Program-made: the position numbers and the translations under genes
Notes under the pieces: generated by a model
What the model was told of the DNA's origin: nothing
Databases searched by the model: none
Seen by the model: the letters and a program-made list of their open reading frames with translations, nothing else
Shown: piece by piece, positions 43,001-53,596 of the stretch
Layout of the letters: each line of letters opens with the position of its first letter
Numbering within the stretch: position 1 is the stretch's first letter
NCBI GenBank assembly: GCA_033816765.1
Contig: CM066288.1
Span: 1-64,000 of the forward strand
DNA: 64,000 nt
DNA from: Nothopassalora personata
Lineage: Eukaryota; Ascomycota; Dothideomycetes; Mycosphaerellales; Mycosphaerellaceae
Direction of reading: 5' to 3'

Positions 43001-44005
43001 CTCGACCGCAACGAGTGCCGCCTCCCGGACTTCCTCCATTGCCACATCGCGCTCGCCTTCTGCCTCCTGCTCCGCCTGGCGCTGCTGATCAAGTTCCATC
43101 TGACTCAACGGAGATAGCACAAACGGAGCAAGTGTCTTGAGGTAGGGCCCGAACTTTTGTGGTATTGCACGAGCCAAACTGCCGTATACGGTGAGGTACA
43201 GCTTGCGTTGCTGGCTGGTGAGATGTGGTTGACGCAGCTTCTCGATGGTCGAGCTGACGTGTTGTGACAGCAAGCCATCATTGAAGTATGGTGCCAATGC
43301 TGCCAGTGCAGCCACCGCCTTCTTCTTCATCACCGTGCCGCAGCGCTCCCCCTCGAGGATGGTCATGGTGATCTGCTCGAGTGCCTCGACTTCCACATCT
43401 TGTAGCATAGGACCAAAGCACTTGGCCACCTCTTCTAGCACGTCAAGAGTGTTGCTGTCGGTTCCTGTCTCCAAATCCTCCTGTAGCATGCCTTTCGGGG
43501 GCGGAGGGCCTGGCTTCGGCAGTGCAAGGACGACTCTGCCCGTCAAACGCGGTATGAGAGCCTTGCTCACAGCGTTGTAAGCATCCTGAAGCTTCTGACT
43601 TCTCGGTAGGCCCGCAACCGGGTGAGGAAGGGCGACCACAATGGCTCGCAGGCATAGGGCGGGGATGGTGGTGTCGATGGAGCTGTCCGTCTTGATGGTG
43701 CTGACTTTCTCGATGGTGGGGCAAAGGATCGACTCGGGTGCCTTGTTGACGAATGGCCCAAGACACTTTAGCGCTTGTTGCTGGACGTCTCCGTGGGTGT
43801 CGTTGAGGGTGTGGAGCAGGCCTTCGACGACCTTGGCGCATGTGGTGTAGTCGTGTGCGAGGAACGTGGGATTGCCGTTGATGAGCATGCTGTTCAAGTC
43901 GTTGAGGGTCATGAATCTGATGTCGGCGTCCGCGTCGTTCAGCTTGGGAAGCAACGAGGCCACATTATGGCTCGTTGGATTCTGCGGGACAGTGCTGGAC
44001 GACAT
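40061..44005 (-). CDS. CAND1: CAND1/TIP120 cullin-associated protein
   Basis: 1314 residues without introns, starting MSSSTVPQNPTSHNVASLLP at ATG 44005. The frame is open upstream, but family similarity starts here. HEAT repeats fill the protein (DADADIRFMTLNDLNSML at the start). The C-terminal TIP120 domain carries VQMGPFKHKVDDGLEMRKAA. CAND1 binds unneddylated cullin-Rbx1 and exchanges F-box substrate receptors of SCF ubiquitin ligases in nucleus and cytosol. The usual length is about 1230 residues. The excess includes an acidic insert (DDEDEEMEEEEEEEYEF) in the N-terminal half. Divergent from the basic nuclear protein gene. Confidence 0.93.
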   Translation of the reverse strand: MSSSTVPQNPTSHNVASLLPKLNDADADIRFMTLNDLNSMLINGNPTFLAHDYTTCAKVVEGLLHTLNDTHGDVQQQALKCLGPFVNKAPESILCPTIEKVSTIKTDSSIDTTIPALCLRAIVVALPHPVAGLPRSQKLQDAYNAVSKALIPRLTGRVVLALPKPGPPPPKGMLQEDLETGTDSNTLDVLEEVAKCFGPMLQDVEVEALEQITMTILEGERCGTVMKKKAVAALAALAPYFNDGLLSQHVSSTIEKLRQPHLTSQQRKLYLTVYGSLARAIPQKFGPYLKTLAPFVLSPLSQMELDQQRQAEQEAEGERDVAMEEVREAALVAVESFLKTCPQDMHAYTKDVIEACLRFLKYDPDVADDEDEEMEEEEEEEYEFAADEDFEEETGFDDEDDVSWKVRKSSAKALHALVGTLDPNDPAIYGQIAPALITRFKEREESVRIEVISTLAFLITKTGFNVAVSKRDEHVLIPQSRKRRRGFSDSLGSDLHAQQAIMNGYASPSTPPPVDKATKGLAKINPDIVKAASKLLKSSTVPTKQGLISLLKDMVKGQQGGLSESADLVIDPVVETMSGSAGPVSNTAGNQLRTEALALLRVIAEMHSSKVIQPHLQKIVPALVAAAKDRFARVSTEAFATIEVYIKALTPPRSAASKTGDVLTKLYQVIINRISAQDTDTDVRRKAVQALGLLIGRTSGASASSLLSHEDRFAGQQLIADRLKNELTRLACVRAIDTIAVLAQSKKDFKPDFVEAASLELGAQLRKSDRALRGASLSALRMLAINSASRECLSDQVVGELVQLLVPLLGSEDLHMMAPGLVVLAAFAKDRPALVAVPNVISGICSIVQSPLSGPALDSLITCVEAVGQAGAGQGLMAALLQVAPQGDTDVTGQVIGTLLVSGGSSIGVSLDAFAKELEQSDESKRCLALSVMGEAGLRKGTSSPLQPNSFIPWFDDSSEKVKLAAAVALGHAGAGNVQSYLPSILDAMAQGRQYLLLHSVKELLQHNNAEDEIRPYTKKLWDNVIAFGQAEDNKVVGAEVIGRLAIIDPASYLPQLQSYLSNQNPTIRGMVISALRYVFSDTDSSYNGNLQASAIPMLATMLSEPLLENQRLALATFSGALQHKPDLILPHLSQLLPPVMQATVIRPELIREVQMGPFKHKVDDGLEMRKAAYESLYALLDSPASRARLDISAYYDRVVAGAGDEHEIKILCCLVLGKLLNIAPAESQRRLDALSQQFRGVLAFKPKDTAVKQELEKLAEQQKAVVKVSVLFHKTFANESADGSRAWKEYFDWAKKDFSALVKAAEDELRSNS

Positions 44006-44613
44006 GATGCTGGCGGGTATGTCTGTATGTGTATGGATATAGTCGTGTCGATGTCGGTGTGCTGCAGAAGGAGAGGGAGAGATGTATCTGCAGGGGAAGA
44101 CAGTGTGGTGGTCGCCTGCAGCAAGACAGGCACCATGGAAAGAAAGAGCAGGCGCGCGCTGGCGGTGGTGATGGCGGTGGTGAAAAGTCGAGTGTTTGTA
44201 AAGAGCAACACGAGAGCTTGAGTGAGGCAAGTCTGCAACTAACGCACCGAGGGGTGCCTGATGCCTGATGGCGGGGTTGATGCCTGCGACTGGAAGCGTG
44301 GCAGTCATTCATTCACTTACCTCTTGGCCAACAGATGTACGTTTCTGCAGGCAATAAATACATGTACCATCGCAGACAGCATCTCTCCTTCACCAGTGTA
44401 GTGAGTGCAACGGCGCGATTTTCTATAGCATGTCAGTCAAATCACGTGCACGTCACCAGCCACATTCACGCGAGCAGCTTTTTTTAACCTCAGCAAGCTC
44501 AGACGCTTCGGGTATAGCGAACTCGCGCGAGGTGTCGTTCTTGGGCGAAGCTTACTCTCCCACGACGTTGTGTTGCTCTATGTGAATTGCTGCTCCACCA
44601 CGTTCCGCACAGC
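44006..44613. other. Divergent promoter region of CAND1 and its neighbour
   Basis: About 600 bp between two start codons that point away from each other. Pyrimidine/purine-rich tracts are present; no coding frame is supported apart from the upstream extension of the CAND1 frame. Confidence 0.5.
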
Positions 44614-46032
44614 ATGCCTCGCGTGAAGCGACCCGGATTGTCGACCGACCCGGATCGCGTCTCCACTGCCGCATACGCCGCCTCGCAGCCTTTGTTCGCC
44701 ACGCTCCGGAACGCGACAGATTCCATCGACACGCAGAAGGCTAGCTTGACGACTGCTCGCCATGTCGTCCAGCAGCTCCACGTCAAGATCGATACGAGCG
44801 ACGCCGACCGCCACGAGACATACATGCAGAACATAGTCAGCGCATGGGACGCGGCGACCGAGGCCTATTGCAAAGTGTTCGAGGAGCTCTGCAATGTCAC
44901 TCGCGCAGACGACAGTGAAGGACGACCGCAGGGCAAGCGACATGAGCAGTTTGCCAGGATTTGGGAGACAGCACGCCAAGCGAGAGATGCTGTGGAGGGC
45001 TATGCGCCCGCCAAGGCTGAAGAGGAGGAAGCTGTTACTGCTGCTGAGAAGGACGATTTCGCTGACGGAGTCCATGTGGAGACTATAACAAACATCGACT
45101 CGGCAGCTCAGATGAACGACAAGAAGAGAAAGCTGGCAGACGCCGAGCCGTTATCAGATGCCTTTCCACATCAGCGAGCGGACCAGAGCGACGAGGACGA
45201 AATTGTCGTGAAGCACAACTCAGTTCCGAAGAAAGCAGCGCCGCCCGCCCAAGCCGCGAAGCCTCCGAAGATCAAGACGCCACAACAAAAGGCCTTGCTG
45301 GACGACACTATCCGCTACAGTCGACTCGATCCCACCAAGATTATATGGCAGAACGGACAGCTCAAGGTACCCTTCGAACGACTGTCGCCTGACGAGCGCA
45401 AAGCGTGGAGTGTCATCAAGCACCGTCAAAAGCGGCAAATCCGGCGCTCGAAGGTGAAATCCAATCGCGCAAAGGGACCTCCAGCGGCGAAGAACGTTGC
45501 AGAAGCGAACCAGGAGGTCGAGCCGGAGGCAAACGCTGTCCCCATCCCGGATGACAAGCCAGAGTCGAGCGTGCCAACACCAACGCCAGCCAACCGTCCA
45601 AACGGCCATGTCCCTGCAGTCGAGTACGAAGACGTGTCAGCTGAAGTTGAGGCTCGACTCAAAGCGAAGGCCGAGAAGAAAGCACAAGAGAAAATCAAGA
45701 GGTCCGAGAAGAAGCGAAAGCGGGAGAGCAAAGACTCCTTCGTCAATCCCAGTGCTGAGCAGGAAGATCCAGAGGCCGCGCTTGAAGCAGAAGCTGACTC
45801 GAAGGACAAGCCTGTCAAGCCAGCCAAGAAGAAGTCGAGGCAGGCTGCCGACTCTGGCGTCTCGGGGAATGGCACTCCAGTCGATGCTAAAATTGAGGCT
45901 GCGAAAGTGAAGAAAGCACCGAGAAAGATACAGAAGCGGAAGAATGGCGCGGGGGAGGAAGACGGTGATGAGATCAAGGTGGCAGAGGCGCCTGCGAAAT
46001 CGACGGCGAAGAAGAAGACACGGCACTTCTAG
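44614..46032 (+). CDS. Basic, low-complexity nuclear-type hypothetical protein
   Basis: 472 residues from MPRVKRPGLSTDP. The first ~110 residues look helical (IDTQKASLTTARHVVQQLHV). A conserved-looking core near 225-285 has KTPQQKALLDDTIRYSRLD and KIIWQNGQLKVPFERLSPD. The second half is Lys/Glu/Ala-rich with many nuclear-localisation-like clusters (RSEKKRKRESK, KAPRKIQKRK). Composition suggests a nucleolar or chromatin protein. No family is recognised with certainty. A nearer ATG (44587) adds only nine residues. Confidence 0.7.
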   Translation: MPRVKRPGLSTDPDRVSTAAYAASQPLFATLRNATDSIDTQKASLTTARHVVQQLHVKIDTSDADRHETYMQNIVSAWDAATEAYCKVFEELCNVTRADDSEGRPQGKRHEQFARIWETARQARDAVEGYAPAKAEEEEAVTAAEKDDFADGVHVETITNIDSAAQMNDKKRKLADAEPLSDAFPHQRADQSDEDEIVVKHNSVPKKAAPPAQAAKPPKIKTPQQKALLDDTIRYSRLDPTKIIWQNGQLKVPFERLSPDERKAWSVIKHRQKRQIRRSKVKSNRAKGPPAAKNVAEANQEVEPEANAVPIPDDKPESSVPTPTPANRPNGHVPAVEYEDVSAEVEARLKAKAEKKAQEKIKRSEKKRKRESKDSFVNPSAEQEDPEAALEAEADSKDKPVKPAKKKSRQAADSGVSGNGTPVDAKIEAAKVKKAPRKIQKRKNGAGEEDGDEIKVAEAPAKSTAKKKTRHF

Positions 46033-46652
46033 GGGAAGCGCCTTCCGAGCCGCCTGTTGAGATAGCATGATTATGATAGCCCGTGCAATGTACAGTCTTC
46101 CTATGGCAAGTTGACCATGGCCCAGTTGGATCTCTATACGGAGCACTACAGCCTGGACTCGCAAGTCTTACGCCTACAAGCACGATGGGTCCTGCTTCAG
46201 TCTTGCCTAGCGGGTTGTGGCGGCATATCTGCTTTGCTTCCGGATCGTGGCTCACAATGCCGACAGGAAACTAGAATTAGTACACTATCTGTTCGTAGCG
46301 GATGCACATCATCCCGTGACAGAATTTGCACTTTTCAAGAGGCTCCAGCAACTCAACCTTGATTATTGTCTTCATCAGACTCAGCACCACCACCGCAGCA
46401 TACTCTCACCTCCAGACCACCTACCACCATGGCCCAAGACCGTGCTGTCGAGAAGAGCAGCCGCCCGGCAGTCCGTCCCAGGCCAAGAGAACCGACACAG
46501 CGGCACCGAACTCGGCTCAAGCGGCTGAACCTCTTCGACCATTCGATTCGCCTACCGTTGTGGTGGGTCCCGGCAGTGTACAGTACAGTAGGCCCTCGGA
46601 AGCTAGGAGACACCGTCGACATCTCCCCCGAATTATCTTCGCTACACCTCCA

Positions 46653-46897
46653 ATGGCCAGTAGCATTCATTCAGCCGCCGCTACGTACGAGAAGCAGCCC
46701 AAAGGCCCGAAAGCCTTCTCAGAAGCATGGACCGATGAACAACACCACGTCGCAGCGGCCGTCCGACATCGCATCAATGACTTCCGAGAGGAACTTGGCG
46801 CGATAGCTGATCGCGAGTAGCGTCCCGTTACCACGCTCTGAAGATCCTTATCTGATATTGCAGTTCGGTGGAAGAAAAATTTACGGAGCCGAGCTGA
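46653..46897 (+). CDS. Possible small two-exon protein (65 aa)
   Basis: Exon 1 is 46653-46816 (MASSIHSAAATYEKQPKGPK...). A 47-bp intron, 46817-46863, has a GTAGCG donor, a CTGAT branch point and a TGCAG acceptor. Exon 2, 46864-46897, ends ...FTEPS at TGA. The reading is weak: another frame begins at ATG 46429 in a strong context (ACCACCATGG), and neither has a recognised domain. Confidence 0.3.
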
Positions 46898-47364
46898 ATG
46901 CGCACACCGTGGTCGGGATATTCTCACCGTTGTTGAAAAAGGTTCAGAACGTCGAGAGAGTTCAGGGCGTCGTTGTGGATGTCGAGGAGGCGCTGTATTT
47001 CGAGCAATGTGGCTGTGCTTTGTGCCACGATCGCCGTCAGAACGGGGACAAGTCTGCCTATGGCTATTATCCATGCAGATATGGGGCGAGATTTGTCGCG
47101 CGATATCCTAAGAGAAGGTAGCTTCCTGCTTCAACGATGGACACAATGACTACGAATAGTCTAGCATCGTGGGAAGATGAACCATAAGAAGAGCGATAGA
47201 GGTGGTCACTCGGCTGTTCGCCGCGGAGTACGATGGTAGACTTGAAGTCCGCCGTGGCAGCTTGCTCTGTGATAAGGTGAAGCATAGGGAACACTTGAAG
47301 CAGAACCAGAGGGATGCAACGTGAATAGGGATACCTTCGAGAATGTGAAGGTGATGTGATGTAT
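46898..47364. other. Intergenic region, nothing supported
   Basis: Downstream of the possible small gene and 3' of the kinase-like gene. Short frames on both strands lack any feature. Confidence 0.5.
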
Positions 47365-48540
47365 TCATAACTTTGGTCTGTGCCGACCATTCCGAGATTT
47401 CAAGAATGCCTCCAGGTAAGCCATTTCCCGCTGATCGTCAAGCTCGTTGACAACACGGTCGATCTTTCCATCATCCCAAGCAAAACCATGCCATAGCAGG
47501 ACCCCAATGTCGCGCGACAGAAGCACAGCTGTCTCGAGACGAGGGACGGAAAGATCGTGAATATAGAGTGACAGATTAGACCAGAAGCTGTCGCGAAGCT
47601 CGTTAGCATGATCGTAGAATGTGAAGCGAGTATCGGTGGTCAAGCCGTTGGAGTTGGCCACGAAGCCGAGCAAGTGCTCAATGCCGTAGAGTGACATGCC
47701 AAATGGCAGATGCTCAGCCTCAGCCCAATCGATTAGTCCACTGAGCTCCCAGCTTTCGTCGTCAACCATAACGTTGCTCGGCAGAAGATCTCCATGATTC
47801 AGCACGACCGGCAGACAGTCCAGCGCTCCACTTTCAACAGCATCGGCAGCCACTCTAGCTTCACTTCTCATCCACTCCCTCCGCAACTCCCTCTCAAGCT
47901 TCCTCAACCTCGGAAGCAAACTCGACCCAACTTTACCCTCCATGCTCCTCGTATTCGCCACTCGGGCAACATTCCACCCCGCCGCGAAGAACCTCGCCAT
48001 GCCCTCCATTAACACCTGCATCTTTCCGACATCACTCTCGCTCAAATGCCGTACTTTCGGCTGCACCTCACCGAATCCCACACCAGGAATCGACGTCATC
48101 CCGCAAACTTGAAGCTGAGCTCCCTGACTCGCGACCACATCTTCGAACCACAGCGGAGCTGGGACGAGACTTCCGTATATTGCTTGCGACTCATGGACGA
48201 TCGTAGGCGAGAGCGCGAACTTGGCCAGACGGAACTGAACGATAACAATATGGTGGTCGTCATGACTCTGAGAGGTGGAGTTCGCGCCAAGCGTGAGGGA
48301 GCATCCTCCTTGTTGAGTGAGCAGCTGGACGACGCGAGTCGGGTATCTCGTTCTGGCGACGTCGAGGCAGAGTGCTATATCATCATGGCTGAATCCGGGA
48401 GTTGTAGATGACGGAGCTATTGCTGGGACTTCATTGGCAAGCAGCATTAAGGTGGCGTGGGTGGCTCGTTCGTTGCTCATCTTGGTCATGTCTTGAGACA
48501 AGCAGTCATTATTATCAAAGCGCTGAATACCCTCCAACAT
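47365..48540 (-). CDS. APH-family (aminoglycoside phosphotransferase-like) protein
   Basis: 391 residues without introns. The catalytic loop motif VVLNHGDLLPSNVMVDD and the following metal-binding ...LSGLIDWAEAEHLPFG are those of the APH/choline-kinase-like fold, where HGDxxxxN and the IDW aspartate bind ATP-Mg. The N-terminal lobe is divergent and lacks an obvious glycine-rich loop. Such genes are abundant in filamentous fungi and rarely have known substrates; antibiotic resistance should not be assumed. Confidence 0.75.
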   Translation of the reverse strand: MLEGIQRFDNNDCLSQDMTKMSNERATHATLMLLANEVPAIAPSSTTPGFSHDDIALCLDVARTRYPTRVVQLLTQQGGCSLTLGANSTSQSHDDHHIVIVQFRLAKFALSPTIVHESQAIYGSLVPAPLWFEDVVASQGAQLQVCGMTSIPGVGFGEVQPKVRHLSESDVGKMQVLMEGMARFFAAGWNVARVANTRSMEGKVGSSLLPRLRKLERELRREWMRSEARVAADAVESGALDCLPVVLNHGDLLPSNVMVDDESWELSGLIDWAEAEHLPFGMSLYGIEHLLGFVANSNGLTTDTRFTFYDHANELRDSFWSNLSLYIHDLSVPRLETAVLLSRDIGVLLWHGFAWDDGKIDRVVNELDDQREMAYLEAFLKSRNGRHRPKL

Positions 48541-49060
48541 TATGCCGTGTATGTACTATCATCGTTAGCACGACACCACATCATCAGTACTTCAAAGCTG
48601 TATTGAGGGGTATCAGCAAGCAGCGTGGCAGTCGCGTCAAGCGGCCGAATCAAAACCTGACCTCACTTGTTCCTGAGTGAAGCGACGCATCATAGCGCAT
48701 GAACTCCCACGCACCCATCAATCGCAATCATTCACATGCCCAATCTCTTCCTATGTGCAAAGTAGCTCAGTATCTACGCGCCCGTCCTTTCCACCCATCC
48801 CATCGGCGTGCTCTATGCAGAGCTCTCCAACCAGTTTAGACCAACCAAAATAGGGTATCGGTAAATGTGCACTTCGGTCGCCTTCACCTCCCGTCCAAAA
48901 ATCACAAGATCGAGTCTGTCCAACCACACCCGCCCGACAAGGTGTCGTGCCGTGGCGGAGTCTCTCACAGCCGCGATGGACCGTTGAAACGTTCCGCAAT
49001 TTGAGCCGGGACAAACGCGCGGAGCCAAAAATATCACACAGCTGGGAATCTGCAGGTAGC
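48541..49060. other. Intergenic region, nothing supported
   Basis: Contains the promoter of the kinase-like gene and the 3' flank of the next gene. No coding frame is supported. Confidence 0.5.
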
Positions 49061-51430
49061 TCAAGTGCTGAACACTGGAGCTTTGACCAGCACTGAACGA
49101 CCTCGCACTGAAACTCCAATGCCTGCAGCCATGCGCACACGAGGCGGTGCATCTTCCTTGATGTCTTGTGAACTGCCAGGTCTTGTCAGACTGCTCGAGC
49201 TTCCCGCAGCTCCTGCGTGCTTGCCTTGCGCTTTGTGGCCCTTGCTGTTCCCGGTGAATGCGCTCAGCATGCTTCTCTTCTTCGAGGGCTGCTCAGCATT
49301 ACTATTCTCGTTCATTTCAGTAACATCACTGGTGGCACTCTTCATGGATGCTCGTTCCGCTGCATCGTCAGCGACAGATGTCGTGAGTGGCGGAATGCCT
49401 GACTCTGTCTTCATCTGGTCGCTCATGACACTGTATCCTGGCATGAAGTACTCAATGACGACATCTCTGCTCTCAAGAGGTAGATGGATAGCGATGCTGA
49501 CCACGAGCTCGATGATCATGTGTACTCCACCCTCAAGGTCCGACGGCGGTGGGTCCTGGAGATGCACGGCGAGCGCGGAGCACAAATTCTCCTTCAGAGT
49601 GTCGATGAGCTTCTGCCGGTTCTCAGGACAGGCAGGAGACCGAAGGGATTCTTGTAACCCCTCCAGAGTAGCCAGTCTCCAATTGACGACCTTCGCAGTA
49701 AGATACTCTTCTTCCTCTGCCGTTTGCGAGATCGGCGCAAACTTGCGAATGTTCTTCTGTACGCTCTTGAGTTGTGTAGACAGCGTAGTTTCAAGGTCAG
49801 GATGGAAATACTTGTCGAAAACTTCCTCGACTAGCCAGCAGGAAATGAATGCTCTGCCAGCTGCAGTCATTTCTTGTTTGCCGGTAGCAACGGCATCCCT
49901 GTTCACGGAGTTTACAAGCCATTGCGGTATGCTCTTCCAGCTCTTGCGAATGCTGAAAGCTAGTTGTGCTACGAGTCCGTCGAGACGATTGAACCGAGTG
50001 GTGTACTCACTATCGTCAAGTGATGTCTTTGATTGGGACAGCCGTTGATGTGCAAGACTGTTCTGTAGTTGCTTGACTTGATCTTCTTTCTCGAAGTAGT
50101 ACTTCTTCACCTTCGTGTACTTCTCGCCTGTGGTAGTGTAAGTAAGCTATACCAGTTGAATGCAGAGACGGCCTTACGAAGTTCTTTGTGGTCCTTCACT
50201 AGCTGGGCAACATCCTCTTCGCTCATCTCGTCGCCCAATTGTGTAGGCTGTGGTGTTCCTGTACCTCGGGTCACTTCACCCTGCTGCGGTTGTTGAGCAT
50301 TGCCGCCCTTATAAGGCCCACCCTGGCTCCCGGGTGGCACTGTTGATGTGTTGAACGCGGGGACCTGACCGCCTTGAGTAGAGTGAGACCCTTCTCTCGT
50401 CGACAGCCCATTGTGTATACTCTGACGGTTATTCACATTGCCATGTCGAAGTGCCTTTGGACCCGGAAGCTGTCCATTGTTCGACATGACTGACTCGTCC
50501 CCGGGCTGTGAGAAGCTGCGTGATTGAGTTAGCGCTGGGCGGGAAGAGTCCTGCGAGAATTGAGCTTCAGGCGGAGAGTACTGGCCAGCATGTGACTGCT
50601 GGTGGTCTTGCTGGTGTTGGCCAGTTCTTGAAGGGTTGTTGGATGACGGCGTCTGGATAGCGAGACCCACATTCGGCAGATTTGCTGGGGCCGTGCGGGA
50701 TGCCTGATGGGCGACACTGGTCTGTTGTGCAGGATGCGGCTGAGACTGTTGGTGGTGCAGGGGTTGCTGTGGCTGAGCATCCTGGTTCGAGTATTGTGCA
50801 CCCGGATTGTATGCAGTCTGCTCGGAGCTGCCACTGCTTGTCGATGAGCCCTGATTCAGTGGTGGGGAGAGGGCACCATAACCGCCCTGTCGTAATTCTC
50901 TAAAGCCTTGCTCGGTATTCAACCGTTGCAGGCGTCTCTGTGACCAGCGGTCCAGTATGATTTGTGGACCACTTGAGTCCGAGCTTGCCTTTCTATCCGT
51001 GTTGTTGTGCTGCGAGCCGGCGCTCATCGGCGCGGAGTGGGAGGCGGCGGAGGGGTGGTCGGCGAGGTAGGCAGCGTTGCTCGAGGAGTAATCTGTCTCG
51101 ACGTGCTCCTCAACAGGAGAGGGTAATTGCGGAAGGGCCTGTGACCAGGTGGGCGTAGCGGTTGCGGTCGTCGAGGATGGCTTATCCTCGGCCCCGGGGC
51201 GTTGGTGCGGGTAGTAGTGGGTAGGGTCTTGGGCGGAGGAAAACGATCTGGAGTTGTGACAGAGCACTGTACTCGAGCGCGAGAGACCGCCTACGGGGTG
51301 CAGGGTCGGCGAGGGCTGCCCAATGTCGTCGGGCGAGTATGTAGCAGCAGAGGTGAGGTCGGTACCGCCAGTTATGCCTGACGGAGCAATCGAGGGACGG
51401 TCTATTTCAGGCACTTTTAGCTTGCGTGCT
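49061..51430 (-). CDS. Gln/Ser-rich protein with C-terminal helical domain; 5' exon unresolved
   Basis: Exons 51430-50178 and 50127-49061 are joined across a 50-bp intron (GTAAGG donor, CCACAG acceptor), reading KDHKELR|EKYTKVKKYYF. The N-terminal ~400 residues are low complexity, rich in Gln, Ser, Pro and His. The C-terminal ~350 begin with a coiled coil (FEKEDQVKQLQNSLAHQR) followed by an alpha-helical domain, ending in a Ser-rich basic tail. No ATG opens the frame at its 5' end; a CAG acceptor at 51431-51433 preceded by ACTAATC suggests an upstream exon. A frame from 51710 to 51417 (QPPQQQQQQTQPAPTP) may be that exon. Fungus-specific hypothetical by appearance. Confidence 0.65.
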
Positions 51431-51710
51431 CTGACAGCCGGATTAGTCGACTATTACCTCCTCCGCCGTTGGAACGTTGCCTTGGCTCGTTATTGACCGA
51501 AAGGCTCCGGCCCACCGACGTAGTGTTGCGAGAACTCGTGGACGGTGTTGGGGCAGGTTGCGTCTGCTGCTGCTGCTGCTGTGGTGGCTGGCGCTTGTCG
51601 TGCGCAGACGGCAGATCGGTAAGGCTGTCAGTGGAGGCTCTCTTTGCTTGGGTCACCGTCACCCTCAGTAGTAGTGGTGGGTGCCTCTTATTGGAACATG
51701 CAAGGATCAA

Positions 51711-53596
51711 GAGAACCCTGAGAGCAGCCGACGAGGCGCTGAGTCGGCACGATCGGACAGCGCAGCGAAGCGTATCTTGCTTGTAGCATGCTCTCAGGCG
51801 GGATGGGCTCGTCGTTACAGGACATTGGGCATTGGAAGCAGATCAGAACTCACCCGGATGCTGGACGTCAGGGAAGCGAGAGTTGTTGTGCGAGCCCTTG
51901 CGCTGACCTGTTCGGTGGGGGAAGAATGATCGCATTGCCCTCACAAACAGCAGCGGCAGCGACAGTACAGTAGTCAGCAAAGTGGGTCTATGCGACCGAC
52001 GACCAAACACGGTCTCAGCGTAAACCTGGTAGCGACACGCTGTCCGCCGAGCAAAAGTTATGACTTCAGAGGAGGAGAAACAACAGACGACCGCCACAAT
52101 TGCTTGCTTGCTCTCTCTTCGTTGCTCCCCAAAGCTCCGAAAGATGACATGCACGCGGGCTCTGCTGTGCGTGTTTGTGATGTGCTACCCCTTGGTGCGT
52201 CCGCCACCACCGTCAACCTACAGGGCGTCTTTAGAACCTACGCGCAGCTTGGAACGTAGGCGACGGATGATGCCGTCAATCTGTTCGGCATAGTTGTGAA
52301 GATATGCTTCATATGCAGCTCGAATCGCTGAGAAGTGCCTTCTTCACTGTTGACTATCAATTTGCAACAACGTGTCTGGCGCCTTTTCGACCGTTGATTT
52401 ACATGTATGGATTGAGAGTCGCCGCCCTTACCGCTTACTCCACTTCCTCCTATATTTAGCACTATTGTGGACTCTTCGAGCACACTGCCAAGCCATTACA
52501 CCAACAACTCAGGAGAAGCCTGCAATACCTGAGGGCCGAGGCAGTCATGACGACGCTGCATTGTCGCTCGAGCGGATACGCGGAGGGCCCTCGCCCCGGA
52601 CAGGACTACGACGCGCCATTTGAGCATGTCGGTGCAGCGACCACGAGCGCGTCATCCCTCTGAAAAGTCATGGGCATATAGCTTCCGCTTTTAACGAACG
52701 AGCTTGACCTTTCAGAGCGATAGCGGACCCATATTTCGAGTTTGTGAAACACCCCTTTCGGTGAATCGATTGATTGAAGCCCCTACATCCTAAACCCCTA
52801 CAGGACCGAAAAGGGATGACGATAGATTTGCATGCAGATTGCTGAATTGGACGGAGAGGCTGTGGGCAGCCCCCATTTTCGACTCGGGGCAGCCGCCAAT
52901 CATGGTCGTCACTAAGATTTGATTAGCCCTCTAGCACCTGCAAAATGCGCTTGCCCGCCCGGCGAGGGCTAACAGCATCTATCTTTCCTGTAGCCGCAGC
53001 AAACTTGGGGCTGCCCGTAGTCAAAAATGGGAGCTGCCCACAGATTTTCCGTGAATTGGAAGACCAGGCGTGTTTCAGGGTCACGAACTCGGCCAATGCC
53101 ATCGATTAGGCATGGAAATCCCGCGAGATCTAATCCTTGTGACTCTTGGCTGTCCTCCCCTACTATCATGCGCCTACCAAGCATCCCACGTCCACTTGCA
53201 TTTCGGTGCCTGGCGATCGTTGCACACGCAATGGTTCATCCACTACTATAACGATTTTCTGTTGGGTATGTCGCCGTAACAGGCCCTTGTTGGACGAATG
53301 TCGCCCCAGTCATGCACAATGCTTTCGTCAGTACGCGCACTCTTTCTGACACATCATGAACGGTGCCATGCCTTTCAGCAAGCTTTAAGTGTCGTCTCGA
53401 CTTGCAACCCCTTCCTTGTCTAGCATCGTGTACCGCGACGGCACGCTTCCTAATCTGTCTTCTGTCTTTTCTTTCACACAACACTTGGAACGACACCAGA
53501 AGAACATTGCTCAAGCATTCCCTCGCCTTGGTTCCGTTCTTTCTTTGGTTCGAAGTTAGGACAAGGCTATCGATCAACGACATCACTAAAAGCACT
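51711..53596. other. Long intergenic region with a foldback element
   Basis: About 1.9 kb between divergent genes. It contains the inverted repeat described at 52845-53055. No frame has a recognisable feature. Confidence 0.5.
52845..53055. mobile_element. Foldback/MITE-like element
   Basis: Arms at 52861-52894 and 53009-53042 are 34-bp imperfect inverted repeats beginning TGTGGGCAGC; weaker similarity extends about 15 bp further out on each side. A second inner inverted pair (AGATTTGATTAGCCCTC near 52914 and its partner near 52964-52980) makes most of the 200 bp self-complementary. No coding frame. A target duplication is not clear. Confidence 0.55.
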
